Translations under genes and position numbers: made by a program
From: Paeniglutamicibacter terrestris
GTDB taxonomy: Bacteria > Actinomycetota > Actinomycetes > Actinomycetales > Micrococcaceae
Assembly (NCBI RefSeq): GCF_012271785.1
Contig: NZ_JAAWVT010000002.1
Coordinates: forward strand, 124,001 to 188,000
Direction: 5' to 3'
DNA length: 64,000 bases
The notes under the pieces: generated by a model
Told to the model about the DNA's origin: nothing
What the model saw: the letters and a program-made list of their open reading frames with translations, nothing else
The model's database searches: none
Part shown: piece after piece, positions 29,184 to 37,969 of the stretch
How positions within the stretch are numbered: the stretch's first letter is position 1
How the letters are laid out: every line of letters begins with the position of its first letter

Positions 29184-30217
29184 GGCGCTACACCGGAAAC
29201 GGTGAGTCACAGCGTGCCCAACCTCGGCACTCGTTGCCGCGCGGCCGCACGATCATCGGTGCCGCTGGCCTGATGGTGCTGGGGCTCGTGCTGGGTGCCT
29301 GTACGTCCGACTCGCCGGTGCACACGGCTCAGGCCACCACGGAGCGAGAGCTTATCCTGGCCCAAGGTCCAGACGCCACGGCGCAGGCGCTGAGCGCCGC
29401 CTACCAGCAGATGCTTTCCGACGCCGGGGTCCAGACGAAGCTCGCCGATCCCACCGCAGATCCGATCGCCGCGGTGCTCGCGGGCAAGGCCGACGTCGCG
29501 ATCGGCGGCTCCAGCGCGATGCTCGGTGCGCTCAGTGCGGTGCCCCAGGCCAATGCGACGGCCGAAACTACAACAAGCGGCACAGCTGCGAACTCATCGC
29601 CCGTGTTGCCCGGTGCCCCGGGAGTACTGGACACCGGCGCAACCATCAAGGCACTGCACGCCCTGGCACCGAAGGGTTTTGCGGTACTCGATTCCGCCGC
29701 CGCCGAACGCACCGGAACCCTAGTGCTCACCCAGGCCACCAGTGCTGCGGGTCCCTTGGTGAACCTCACCGAACTCGGGGCGCTTTGCCACCGGCTGGAT
29801 TTTGGCATCGCCACCAAGGATTCAGCCGAGCTGCTGGCGTTGTTGCGCCAGAGTGTTTCCTGTTCACCCAAGTCGGTCACTGAACTAGATGATGAGGCGG
29901 CGAGCGATGTGCTGCCGGTGATCGGTGACGAGGTGCAGATCCAGGCCACCACGGTGGATAACGCCGGGATCATCGACAACGCCTTGGTTCAGCTTGAGGA
30001 CACCGCTGCACTATTCGCCCCGCAGTCTCTGACCCCGGTGATTACCACCGAGGGAGTGGGCCAGGACGCGATCAAGGCCATCAATAAGCTCAGTGCCGCG
30101 CTCAAACAAGAAGACCTGCAGGACCTCAACCGGATGGTCACCGGAGGCGACGCGGTCGACGCGCGCAGCGCCGCTCACGATTGGCTCACCGACAGGTCGC
30201 TGTTAGTGGCGCCTTAG
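29180..30217 (+). CDS. Lipoprotein, glycine-betaine/choline (OpuAC-type) substrate-binding protein
   Basis: 345 residues. A signal peptide (TIIGAAGLMVLGLVLGAC) has its lipobox Cys at residue 41, so it is anchored outside the membrane. The mature part resembles OpuAC/ProX: QGPDATAQALSAAYQQMLSDAG, then KADVAIGGSSAML, and the C-terminal INKLSAALKQEDLQDLNRMVTGG followed by HDWLTDR. Such proteins deliver quaternary amines to an ABC transporter for osmoprotection. No permease or ATPase is next to it; the gene is joined to NUDIX instead. GTG start in the overlap. Confidence 0.82.
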   Translation: MRRYTGNGESQRAQPRHSLPRGRTIIGAAGLMVLGLVLGACTSDSPVHTAQATTERELILAQGPDATAQALSAAYQQMLSDAGVQTKLADPTADPIAAVLAGKADVAIGGSSAMLGALSAVPQANATAETTTSGTAANSSPVLPGAPGVLDTGATIKALHALAPKGFAVLDSAAAERTGTLVLTQATSAAGPLVNLTELGALCHRLDFGIATKDSAELLALLRQSVSCSPKSVTELDDEAASDVLPVIGDEVQIQATTVDNAGIIDNALVQLEDTAALFAPQSLTPVITTEGVGQDAIKAINKLSAALKQEDLQDLNRMVTGGDAVDARSAAHDWLTDRSLLVAP

Positions 30218-30371
30218 CTCGCTTCCCGCGGCTAACACGTGGATGAGGCCCCCGAAGAAGTAACCCGACAGCGGGCCAGCGACCGCGTCGGCACGTAGCA
30301 TCCGGCGTCACACGCTGTAGTTTTGCTCACAGTGCCAGCGTGCACCCGGCCCAAAATGAGAAAGTAAGAGC

Positions 30372-31601
30372 ATGCCAGAATTCAAGCAGTCCACGAAACT
30401 CCACAACGTTCTCTACGATATTCGCGGGCCGCTGCTGGAACACGCCCAAAGGATGGAGGCCGAAGGCCAGCGCATTCTGAAGCTGAACATCGGTAACCCG
30501 GCACCCTTCGGCTTCGAGGCGCCGGACGCGATCCTCGTGGACATGATGCGCAATCTTCCCAACGCGCAGGGCTACTCGGACTCCCGGGGCATCTTCTCCG
30601 CGCGCACCGCCGTTTCGCAGTACTACCAGACCCGCGGTATCCAGACCATCGGTGTTGATGACGTGTACCTCGGCAACGGTGTCTCCGAACTGATCACCTT
30701 GTCCCTGAATGCGCTGCTGAACAATGGCGACGAGGTCCTGATCCCTGCCCCGGACTACCCGCTATGGACGGCATCGGTATCGCTGGCCGGTGGCACCCCG
30801 GTGCACTACCTGAACACCGAGGAAGAAGGCTGGCTGCCGGACCTCGAAGACATGGCAGCGAAGATCACCCCGCGCACCAAGGGCATCGTCCTGATTAACC
30901 CGAATAACCCCACCGGCGCCGTGTACCCGAAGGACACGCTCGAGGGCATCCTGGAGCTGGCACGCAAACACAAGCTGATCGTGTTTTCCGATGAGATCTA
31001 CGAGAAGATCCTCTACGACGATGCCGTGCACATCAACACCGCCGCGTTGGCCGACGACGTGCTGGTGCTGACCTTCTCCGGACTCTCCAAGGCCTACCGG
31101 GTCTGCGGCTTCCGCTCCGGATGGATGGCCATCTCTGGTCCCAAGCACCTGGCGAAGGACTACATCGAGGGCATTAATCTGCTCACCAACATGCGCCTGT
31201 GCGCCAACGTTCCCGGACAGCACGCGATCCAGACGGCGCTGGGCGGCTACCAGTCGATCAACGACCTGATCCTGCCCGGCGGAAGGCTGAAGGAACAGCG
31301 CGATATCGCCTTCGCGATGCTCAATGACATCCCCGGGGTCTCGGTGCAGCAGGCCAAGGGTGCGATGTACCTCTTCCCGAAGCTTGACCCCGAGGTCTAC
31401 CCGATCCACGACGACGAGGCCTTCGCCCTGGAACTGCTCAAGGCGCAGAAGATGCTCATCACCCAGGGCACCGCCTTCAACTGGGTAGCACCGGATCACT
31501 TCCGCTTGGTCACCCTGCCGGCAGTACGCGATTTGCGTGAGGCCATCGGCCGCATCGCCGAGTTCCTCGAGGACCTGCGTGAGGGCAAGCTCAGCGTCTA
31601 G
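30372..31601 (+). CDS. Alanine-type aminotransferase, class I PLP-dependent (AlaA-like)
   Basis: 409 residues. Begins YDIRGPLLEHAQRMEAEGQRILKLNIGNPAPFGFEAPD, the AlaA/alanine transaminase opening. PLP Lys is K240 in FSGLSKAYRVCGFRSGW, and the NPNNPTGAVY loop and YSDSRG are also typical. In E. coli AlaA makes alanine from pyruvate and glutamate; a role in alanine synthesis is therefore likely, although broad specificity is possible. GAAAG about twelve bases before the ATG. A strong terminator follows. Confidence 0.88.
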   Translation: MPEFKQSTKLHNVLYDIRGPLLEHAQRMEAEGQRILKLNIGNPAPFGFEAPDAILVDMMRNLPNAQGYSDSRGIFSARTAVSQYYQTRGIQTIGVDDVYLGNGVSELITLSLNALLNNGDEVLIPAPDYPLWTASVSLAGGTPVHYLNTEEEGWLPDLEDMAAKITPRTKGIVLINPNNPTGAVYPKDTLEGILELARKHKLIVFSDEIYEKILYDDAVHINTAALADDVLVLTFSGLSKAYRVCGFRSGWMAISGPKHLAKDYIEGINLLTNMRLCANVPGQHAIQTALGGYQSINDLILPGGRLKEQRDIAFAMLNDIPGVSVQQAKGAMYLFPKLDPEVYPIHDDEAFALELLKAQKMLITQGTAFNWVAPDHFRLVTLPAVRDLREAIGRIAEFLEDLREGKLSV

Positions 31602-31631
31602 CAGGTTCTGACGGTACTCAGCGTCGTCAAG

Positions 31632-31696
31632 GCGCGCTGGTTTCCCCGTGCACCGAGGTATCGGCGCACCGGTCAGGGGACCAGCGCGCTTTTTTG
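31632..31696 (+). terminator. Terminator of the aminotransferase gene
   Basis: GCGCGCTGG with CCCC (from 31632) pairs with GGGG and CCAGCGCGC (to 31689), followed by TTTTTTG. Confidence 0.85.
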
Positions 31697-31840
31697 TGCC
31701 CTGCTGGCCACCGTGCGAAACGAACAGGAGCGCTGCGCCAGCCCTCCGCAACTCGAGGAGGGGCCGGCGCACACCCCAAACGTTAATGCCCATGCCGTAC
31801 GCTAGGTCCAACATTCTCGAACCGGAAAGTCGGCCCTCAC

Positions 31841-32716
31841 ATGAGCACGAAGCAAAAAGCGAAGAAAAAACCGGCAAGCTTTGGCGATGTTGCCCGCTCC
31901 GCCCTGTCGGTAACTTCCGACGTGTCGCTGGCAGAAATTGATCCGTCCTCCACTCCCGGTTACACCGGGGATAAGGCCAGTGGCACCAAGGATCTTGCCG
32001 TGGTAGCGGGCGAACTCAGTGAATTGCAGGAACGCTTTTTTGCCGCTTCGCGCGCGGGTGCGCAGCAGAAGGTGCTGCTGATTCTCCAGGGCATGGACAC
32101 CTCCGGCAAGGGCGGCATCGTGCGCCATGTGGTGGGGGCGGTTGATCCGCAGGGCGTGAAACACTACGCGTTTAAGGCACCCACGCCGGCCGAAAAGCGC
32201 CACGACTTCCTGTGGCGCGTGAACAAGCAGCTTCCCGGTGCCGGCCAGATTGGTGTTTTTGATCGGTCGCACTATGAGGACGTGCTGATCCACAAGGTCA
32301 GGGGTCTTTCTCCGGCCGAGGAGATCGAACGCCGTTACGGCGCCATCAACGATTTTGAGGCCGAGCTGGTTCAGCAGGGCACCACCATCATCAAAGTGAT
32401 GCTCCACATCTCCAAGGACGAGCAGGGCGCGCGGCTGGCCGAAAGACTGGAGCGTGAAGACAAGTTCTGGAAATTCAACCCCGGGGATATCGACGAGCGC
32501 GAGTTGTGGGAGGCATACATGGGCGCCTACGAGAGCGCCATCGAACGCACTCACACCGACGCTGCCCCGTGGTTTGTCATTCCGGCGGACCGCAAATGGT
32601 ACGCCCGCCTGGCCGTGGCCACCTTGCTGCAGCAGGCACTGAAGGGGATCAATCCGCAGTGGCCAGCCGCAGACTTCGACGTCAAGGAGCAGAAGCGTCG
32701 GCTAGCCGCTTCCTAA
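31841..32716 (+). CDS. Polyphosphate kinase 2 family protein
   Basis: 291 residues, single-domain PPK2. Walker A is LQGMDTSGKGG with Lys90, and the Walker B-lid block is GVFDRSHYEDVLIHKVRGL with the Arg-Ser-His-Tyr-Glu-Asp signature. PPK2 enzymes move phosphate between polyphosphate and nucleoside mono- or diphosphates, so this protein ties polyphosphate to the ATP/GTP pool. The one-domain form and PAEKRHDFLWR wording suggest a class that phosphorylates AMP and/or ADP; I cannot say which. It is convergent with xseB. Confidence 0.92.
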   Translation: MSTKQKAKKKPASFGDVARSALSVTSDVSLAEIDPSSTPGYTGDKASGTKDLAVVAGELSELQERFFAASRAGAQQKVLLILQGMDTSGKGGIVRHVVGAVDPQGVKHYAFKAPTPAEKRHDFLWRVNKQLPGAGQIGVFDRSHYEDVLIHKVRGLSPAEEIERRYGAINDFEAELVQQGTTIIKVMLHISKDEQGARLAERLEREDKFWKFNPGDIDERELWEAYMGAYESAIERTHTDAAPWFVIPADRKWYARLAVATLLQQALKGINPQWPAADFDVKEQKRRLAAS

Positions 32717-32737
32717 CCCGGTGGGTGGCCGGATAAT

Positions 32738-32754
32738 CGGTCTCGGTTAGACCG
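32738..32754 (-). terminator. Small hairpin between PPK2 and xseB
   Basis: CGGTCT (32738-32743) pairs with AGACCG (32749-32754). Without a U-run on either side; may still end transcription. Confidence 0.3.
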
Positions 32755-32776
32755 GGGGAGCCCGGGGGAGAACTAA

Positions 32777-32998
32777 CTATTCGGATTCGGGAGCGCGCGC
32801 AGCATCCAAGCGCGCGGTGGCACCCTGCAGCCAGGCCTCGCAGCGTGCAGCCAGGGCCTCGCCGCGCTCCCACAATCCCAGGGATTGTTCCAGCGTGGCT
32901 GCCCCGGCCTCAAGCTGGGCCACCACTGCCACCAGTTCCTCGCGCGCCTGCTCGTAGCTCAGTGCGGCGATGTCGGTGTTAGCTGCTTGCGTGCTCAT
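32777..32998 (-). CDS. xseB: Exodeoxyribonuclease VII small subunit
   Basis: 73 residues, the normal length. Contains ALSYEQAREELVAVVAQLEAG and LEQSLGLWERGEALAARCEAWL, the helical hairpin that defines XseB. It joins XseA to form the large exonuclease that degrades single-stranded DNA in both directions. Its ATG overlaps the xseA stop (ATGA), which indicates coupled translation. Confidence 0.95.
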   Translation of the reverse strand: MSTQAANTDIAALSYEQAREELVAVVAQLEAGAATLEQSLGLWERGEALAARCEAWLQGATARLDAARAPESE

Positions 32999-34308
32999 GC
33001 GGATTGTCCTTTGTTGGTGAGTGTCTGTGTGTGCTGTGGGCTGTTGGTACTAGGTGCGGGGACGTTGCTGGAGGTCACGGTGGCGTTGAGCTGGCCATGC
33101 GCCAGTCGCACACCGATCAGGCTGTGCACCGGAGCATCACCGGCCGAACGCACGATCCCTCCGCCATCGGCCGTCACCACGGCATAACCACGGTCCAAGG
33201 TCTGCTGTGGGGACAACGCGCGCACCTGAGCGCGGAGGTGAGCGATGGAGTCATGCCCGCGAGCGAGCGAGGAGCGCATGGCCAGGGTGCCACGCCGGGA
33301 GAGGCGCTCGATGTCCTCGCCGCGTCCCTGGATGATCGATTGTGGATTGGCCAACACCGGACGAGCACGTAGTGAGGCGATGCGTTGGGCCTCACGTTGA
33401 ACATTCGTTCGTACCGCGCGGTCAAGCCGCGCCCGGGCATGTGCCAGGTTGGCCAGTTCCTCCACCAGATCTGGCACCACCCGCTTGGCAGCATCGGTGG
33501 GTGTTGAAGCCCGCAGATCCGCCACGTCATCGAGGATCGGGCGATCGGCCTCGTGCCCAATGGCGGAGATCACCGGGGTGCCACAGGCGGCCACGGCACG
33601 CACCAGATCTTCGGAACTGAAGGGCAACAGATCCTCCAATGCGCCGCCACCGCGGGCGATGATGATCACCTCGATCTGCGGGTTCGCATCGAGTTCGCGC
33701 AGCGCGGCGATGACCTCGGGGACCGCATTAACGCCTTGGACGGCGGTGTTGCGGATATCGAAGGCGACAGCGGGCCAGCGCAGGGTGGCGTTGCGAATCA
33801 CGTCCTTCTCGGCATCGGAGTTACGTCCGGTAATCAGCCCGATGCGACCGGGCAGTAGTGGCAGGCGCAGCTTCCGAGCCGGATCAAAAAGGCCCTCGTC
33901 GAACAGCGCACGACGCAACCGTTCTAGCCGCGCCAAGAGATCACCGAGGCCAACGGGGCGCAGATCAAAGGCGTTCAGCGAGAGTCGTCCGGTCTTGGTG
34001 TAGAAACTGGGCTTCACCCGCGCCACCACTCGGGCGCCGACCTCGGGGGCGATATCAAGGGTGCGCATGACCGATGCCCACACCGTCACGGAGAAGGAAT
34101 AGTCAACATCCACGTCGCGCAGTGTCAGGTAGGCATGCCCGTTGCGAATATTCGCCTCCAGCAGCTGCCCCTCCACCCAGGACTCGGGGGAATTCTCGAT
34201 GTGCGCCTTGAGCTTTTCGCTCAACACCCGCAGCGGCCAGGGATTCTCCGGCGTGGTGGCCGCGGCGGTACGCGGCAACGATCCTTGGGTGTCTGGTGTT
34301 TGCTCCAC
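32995..34308 (-). CDS. xseA: Exodeoxyribonuclease VII large subunit
   Basis: 437 residues. The N-terminal OB fold (ENSPESWVEGQLLEANIRNGHAYLTLRD) is followed by the catalytic core (LLPGRIGLITGRNSDAEKDV, IIIARGGGALEDLLPFSSEDLVRAVAACGTPVISAIGHEADRPI), including the GRGG and IGHE-D motifs of the nuclease. GTG start at 34308, with a GAAGG some way upstream, so the exact start is moderately sure. First gene of the xseA-xseB operon, divergent from the membrane-protein gene at 34452. Confidence 0.96.
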   Translation of the reverse strand: MEQTPDTQGSLPRTAAATTPENPWPLRVLSEKLKAHIENSPESWVEGQLLEANIRNGHAYLTLRDVDVDYSFSVTVWASVMRTLDIAPEVGARVVARVKPSFYTKTGRLSLNAFDLRPVGLGDLLARLERLRRALFDEGLFDPARKLRLPLLPGRIGLITGRNSDAEKDVIRNATLRWPAVAFDIRNTAVQGVNAVPEVIAALRELDANPQIEVIIIARGGGALEDLLPFSSEDLVRAVAACGTPVISAIGHEADRPILDDVADLRASTPTDAAKRVVPDLVEELANLAHARARLDRAVRTNVQREAQRIASLRARPVLANPQSIIQGRGEDIERLSRRGTLAMRSSLARGHDSIAHLRAQVRALSPQQTLDRGYAVVTADGGGIVRSAGDAPVHSLIGVRLAHGQLNATVTSSNVPAPSTNSPQHTQTLTNKGQSA

Positions 34309-34451
34309 GTGGGGGTGCGCGCCTTCCTTGGGGTACTGGCAGTGGGCGGTGTTGAACCTCCACCATCATCATTGATACCAGTAACGTAGGACAAAACGCC
34401 GTTTCCGGGCGCGCCCGGCCCATCCGGTGTCCGCACCAGTCTAGGAGCATC

Positions 34452-35396
34452 GTGAATATTTCTCGTACGGCCCGCAACGTGGTCGCCTGCGTTTTCCTGC
34501 TGCTATCCGTGCTGCTGGGCACCATAGCGATGGTCGGTTCCAAGGCCGTCGAATTGATCGACACCCCCGAGCCGCTCCAACGCATTCTGGCGCCGTTGGC
34601 CGTGGACCCGGCGCTGCGTCAGGCACTGCCACAAGAGCTCAGTGCCCCACTCTCGGCGCAGATCACCGAGGAGATTTCGCTGCCCTCGATCTTTTTGATC
34701 CCGTTGGAGAAGGCCACCACCATCGCTGCCGGTGCCTTGTTGGATACCCCAAGTTTTGCTGCCTCGTGGGAACAAACCGTTGAAACGTCGCGTGCCGACT
34801 TTGTGAGTCGGCTTGATGCCGCTGCCGCGGCACCAGAGGGTACCGAACAAGTGTCACTGCGCCTGGACGTGGCACCACTGGTTGGGTCGGGTTATGAGGC
34901 CTTGCATAGCTCGCTGGCTGGTTCACGATTGGGAGCACTTCTGCCCAACACGCTGAATGTGCCACCGGCGGTGCTGGATACCGGTTGGCCGCAGGCCTCG
35001 CACCTGCCTACCGAGACCCTGAACTCCTGGCTTGCTCTGGCCCGCGGCTGGGGTTGGTTTGCCGCCGGCGCCGTGCTCGCCGCGGTCCTGGGGTTGCGAA
35101 GCGGTATTGGTGCCGGACGCCGTACGGCGTTGTTGATTGCCGGGGCCGCGGCCGTGGTGCTCGGCGGTATCGTCCGCGCGAGCTTCACGTCACGCCTGAG
35201 CACCGGCACGCAGGATGCTAGCGCGCAGGGCACAAGCGTGGAGAGCTTGGTCACCACGGCCTTGATCACCGGGCTGCGCTCTGAACTAGGATCTATCACC
35301 ACCATCTTGATCGGTGGCGGTGTTGTCGTGGTTCTCGGGTCCATCGGCTGGCTCTGGGCGCGTTCGAAGGTGGTTGACGCACCGCGGGCGGGCTAG
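34452..35396 (+). CDS. Membrane protein of unknown function
   Basis: 314 residues. One N-terminal membrane segment (VVACVFLLLSVLLGTIAMVG) precedes a ~150-residue extracytoplasmic part (LQRILAPLAVDPALRQALPQELSAPL...), then three segments near residues 195-310 (GWFAAGAVLAAVLGL; TALLIAGAAAVVLGGIV; ITTILIGGGVVVVLGSIGWLWA). The layout is seen in actinobacterial proteins of unknown role. GTG with AGGAG four to nine bases upstream. It lies directly between xseA and ispH. Confidence 0.8.
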   Translation: MNISRTARNVVACVFLLLSVLLGTIAMVGSKAVELIDTPEPLQRILAPLAVDPALRQALPQELSAPLSAQITEEISLPSIFLIPLEKATTIAAGALLDTPSFAASWEQTVETSRADFVSRLDAAAAAPEGTEQVSLRLDVAPLVGSGYEALHSSLAGSRLGALLPNTLNVPPAVLDTGWPQASHLPTETLNSWLALARGWGWFAAGAVLAAVLGLRSGIGAGRRTALLIAGAAAVVLGGIVRASFTSRLSTGTQDASAQGTSVESLVTTALITGLRSELGSITTILIGGGVVVVLGSIGWLWARSKVVDAPRAG

Positions 35397-35437
35397 GCCC
35401 ACGGCGGAAAGTCACGGCAGCGATTCCACCGGCGAAG

Positions 35438-35443
35438 TAGACT
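35438..35443 (+). promoter_or_regulatory. -10 box of a probable leaderless transcript (ispH)
   Basis: TAGACT, six bases, then the ATG at 35450; no Shine-Dalgarno site. Confidence 0.6.
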
Positions 35444-35449
35444 AGTTTT

Positions 35450-36550
35450 ATGGCTACCAGTTCCACCGTCCAGGTCTCCCTTCCGATGCCCAGAATCCCT
35501 CGATCGCGCAAAACGCCGGCAGAAATTGCCGCAGCTGCTCCGGTCCCGGGGGAGCGCAGCGTGCTGCTGGCCGCCCCGCGTGGTTACTGCGCCGGCGTTG
35601 ACCGTGCAGTGATTGCCGTGGAAAAAGCATTGGAGCACTACGGCGCACCGGTCTACGTTCGTAAGCAGATCGTCCACAACCTGCATGTGGTCTCAACTCT
35701 TGAGGCCCGCGGCGCCATTTTTGTTGAAGAAAACGACGAGGTGCCCGAGGGCGCTCTGGTCGTCTTCTCAGCCCACGGCGTTTCCCCCGCTGTGGTTGCC
35801 TCGGCCGCTGATCGCGGACTGCGCACCATCGATGCGACCTGCCCGCTGGTGACCAAGGTGCACAAGGAAGCGGTGCGCTTCGCCAAGGACGACTACGAGA
35901 TCCTGCTCATCGGGCACGAAGGACACGAAGAGGTCGAGGGAACCTACGGCGAGGCACCGGAACACACCCAGATCGTGAACAATCCGGCCGAAGCCGACAC
36001 CATTGAGGTGTCCAACCCGGACAAGCTCATCTGGCTCTCCCAGACCACCCTGTCGGTGGACGAGACCATGGAGACGGTGCGCCGCTTGCGCGCCCGATTC
36101 CCCAACCTGCAGGATCCGCCGAGTGATGACATTTGCTACGCGACCACCAACCGGCAGGCAGCCATCAAGGCCATCGCCCCGCAGAGTGACCTGGTCATCG
36201 TGGTCGGTTCCTCGAACTCGTCGAACTCGGTGCGCCTGGTTGAGGTGGCCCTGGAACATGGTGCCAAGGCCGCTCACCGCGTTGATTACGCTTCGGAAGT
36301 TGATGAGTCCTGGCTGGTTGGCGTCGGCACCGTTGGGGTGACCTCCGGAGCTTCGGTGCCGGAGGTGCTGGTGCGCGAAGTGCTCGCACTGCTGGCCGAT
36401 TACGGCTACGGAACCGTTGAGGAAGTCACCACCGCGCAGGAAGACATCCTCTTCTCGCTGCCCAAGGAGATCCGCGCCAAGCTCAAGGAGGCCGGCGATG
36501 ATTCCCGCGGCCCGGGCGGCCGCATCACCGTTTCGGATATCAGCAGCTAA
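35450..36550 (+). CDS. ispH: 4-hydroxy-3-methylbut-2-enyl diphosphate reductase
   Basis: Last step of the MEP pathway: gives isopentenyl and dimethylallyl diphosphate. The iron-sulfur ligand cysteines are all present, in [24 protein letters not shown] and [10 protein letters not shown]; the FSAHGVSP and [11 protein letters not shown] motifs are intact. 366 residues, slightly longer at the N-terminus than the E. coli enzyme, as often in actinobacteria. TAGACT six bases before the ATG. Followed by a terminator shared with rmuC. Confidence 0.97.
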   Translation: MATSSTVQVSLPMPRIPRSRKTPAEIAAAAPVPGERSVLLAAPRGYCAGVDRAVIAVEKALEHYGAPVYVRKQIVHNLHVVSTLEARGAIFVEENDEVPEGALVVFSAHGVSPAVVASAADRGLRTIDATCPLVTKVHKEAVRFAKDDYEILLIGHEGHEEVEGTYGEAPEHTQIVNNPAEADTIEVSNPDKLIWLSQTTLSVDETMETVRRLRARFPNLQDPPSDDICYATTNRQAAIKAIAPQSDLVIVVGSSNSSNSVRLVEVALEHGAKAAHRVDYASEVDESWLVGVGTVGVTSGASVPEVLVREVLALLADYGYGTVEEVTTAQEDILFSLPKEIRAKLKEAGDDSRGPGGRITVSDISS

Positions 36551-36583
36551 TTTCGATCGATCACCGGCTGCCGCCAGGTGAGA

Positions 36584-36627
36584 CAGTGCCGTGATGCCCC
36601 AGCGTGGCATCACGGCACTGCCGTTTA
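36584..36627. terminator. Bidirectional terminator between ispH and rmuC
   Basis: CAGTGCCGTGATGCC (36584-36598) and GGCATCACGGCACTG (36606-36620) form a perfect 15-bp stem, followed by CCGTTTA. Confidence 0.82.
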
Positions 36628-36689
36628 ATGACCGGCTTAGTTGATCGACCGGCGCCCTCCCGCTAACCCCGTTACCCCCGCTATCCCCG

Positions 36690-37916
36690 CTATCTCCGGG
36701 ACTCCAGAGATTCCGTGCCCAGAATCTCAGCGGCACTCAGTGCTCGGGGGGTGGCTTCGATGGGCGGTAAAGAGTGGAGCGCCGCGGCGGGGTCTTGCTC
36801 GGTGCCAAGCCCCGGATCAAGATCGCGGATGCGCCGGGCACTGGGTAGCACCCGGGATTCAAGGGTGCCGATGAAGGCGTTGTATTTCTCCACGCTGCCG
36901 CGCAAGGACGACCCCAGCTTGGCCACATGCCCGCCCATGGTCCCGAGCCGGTCATACAGCTCCCGAGAGGCAACGAAAAGGTCCCGCGCGTTGGCCGTGA
37001 GCAATTCCTGCCGCCAGGCAAAACCCAGTCCCTTGAGCATGGCCAGCAAGGTGGCCGGTGACGCCAGTGCGACGTTCTTCCCAAAGGCGTGATCCAGCAA
37101 CTCGGGGTCCGCCTCCAGTGCGTCCGCCAGGAAGGACTCGGCGGGCAGGAAGCACACCACCAGTTCCGGGGTTCCCTCCACCGAGTTCCAATAGGACTTA
37201 GCCGCCAGCGCATCAACGTGGTGACGCAGAGCCTTGGCGTGCTCCTTCATGAGCAACTTGGCCCGGATTATGGACTCGCTCTGGGTTGAGCCGGAGAGCT
37301 GCTGCGCCTTTAGATAGGAGCTCAACGGCACCTTTGAATCCACAATGATCAGCTTGTTGCCCGGCAACTTGATCACCATATCGGGGCGAAGCCCGGTGGC
37401 CGTGCCAAGCTGTTCAATAAAGTCCACGTGAGCCAGCATGCCTGCGGACTCAACCACACGTCGCAATTGCAGCTCGCCCCAGGTACCGCGAGCCGCATTG
37501 TTCACCATCGCCGCAGCCAAGGAACTGGTGGTGCGCAACAGTTCGGAATCATTCAGTGCAGCCTGCGCCAATTGCTCACGCAGCGCGCCGAATTGCTGCA
37601 CCCGGTCACGTTCCAGCGTCGCAACCTGCGCACCCACCCGGCGCAGCTGATCTGTCACGGGCGCCAAAGCCAGCAGTACCGACTGCTCCTGGCCATCACG
37701 CGTCCGATCGTCCGTGATTCGATCGCGTAGCTCGGCCACCTGGGCCTGCGCGCCGGAGAGTAGCTGTGCAGTGAGCGCCAACTCGTTGCTCACCAGCGAA
37801 GCCCCGGCGCGCGCGGCTGATAGCGGCACACGGTTAATAAACCACCACGTGAACACGCCTAGAACAAACCCAACAATTAGCGCACAAAGGGCCGTGACCC
37901 AGTAAAGAGCATCCAT
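36690..37916 (-). CDS. rmuC: RmuC DNA recombination protein
   Basis: 408 residues. An N-terminal membrane segment (VTALCALIVGFVLGVFTWWFINR), a coiled-coil stretch (about 40-110), and the RmuC domain (GTWGELQLRRVVESAGMLAHVDFIEQ, RPDMVIKLPGNKLIIVDSKVPLSSYLKA, and VCFLPAESFLADALEADPELLDHAFGKNVALASPATLLAMLK). RmuC limits inversions between short repeats and has a nuclease-like fold with the VDSKVP motif. ATG start with no clear ribosome site. Convergent with ispH, divergent from ychF. Confidence 0.94.
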   Translation of the reverse strand: MDALYWVTALCALIVGFVLGVFTWWFINRVPLSAARAGASLVSNELALTAQLLSGAQAQVAELRDRITDDRTRDGQEQSVLLALAPVTDQLRRVGAQVATLERDRVQQFGALREQLAQAALNDSELLRTTSSLAAAMVNNAARGTWGELQLRRVVESAGMLAHVDFIEQLGTATGLRPDMVIKLPGNKLIIVDSKVPLSSYLKAQQLSGSTQSESIIRAKLLMKEHAKALRHHVDALAAKSYWNSVEGTPELVVCFLPAESFLADALEADPELLDHAFGKNVALASPATLLAMLKGLGFAWRQELLTANARDLFVASRELYDRLGTMGGHVAKLGSSLRGSVEKYNAFIGTLESRVLPSARRIRDLDPGLGTEQDPAAALHSLPPIEATPRALSAAEILGTESLESRR

Positions 37917-37955
37917 GTGAGCACCATGACAGCACCCACCGACAGTTTTGAACGG

Positions 37956-37961
37956 TAGACT
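37956..37961 (+). promoter_or_regulatory. -10 box of a probable leaderless transcript (ychF)
   Basis: TAGACT, eight bases, then the GTG at 37970; no Shine-Dalgarno site. Confidence 0.5.
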
Positions 37962-37969
37962 CTATTCCC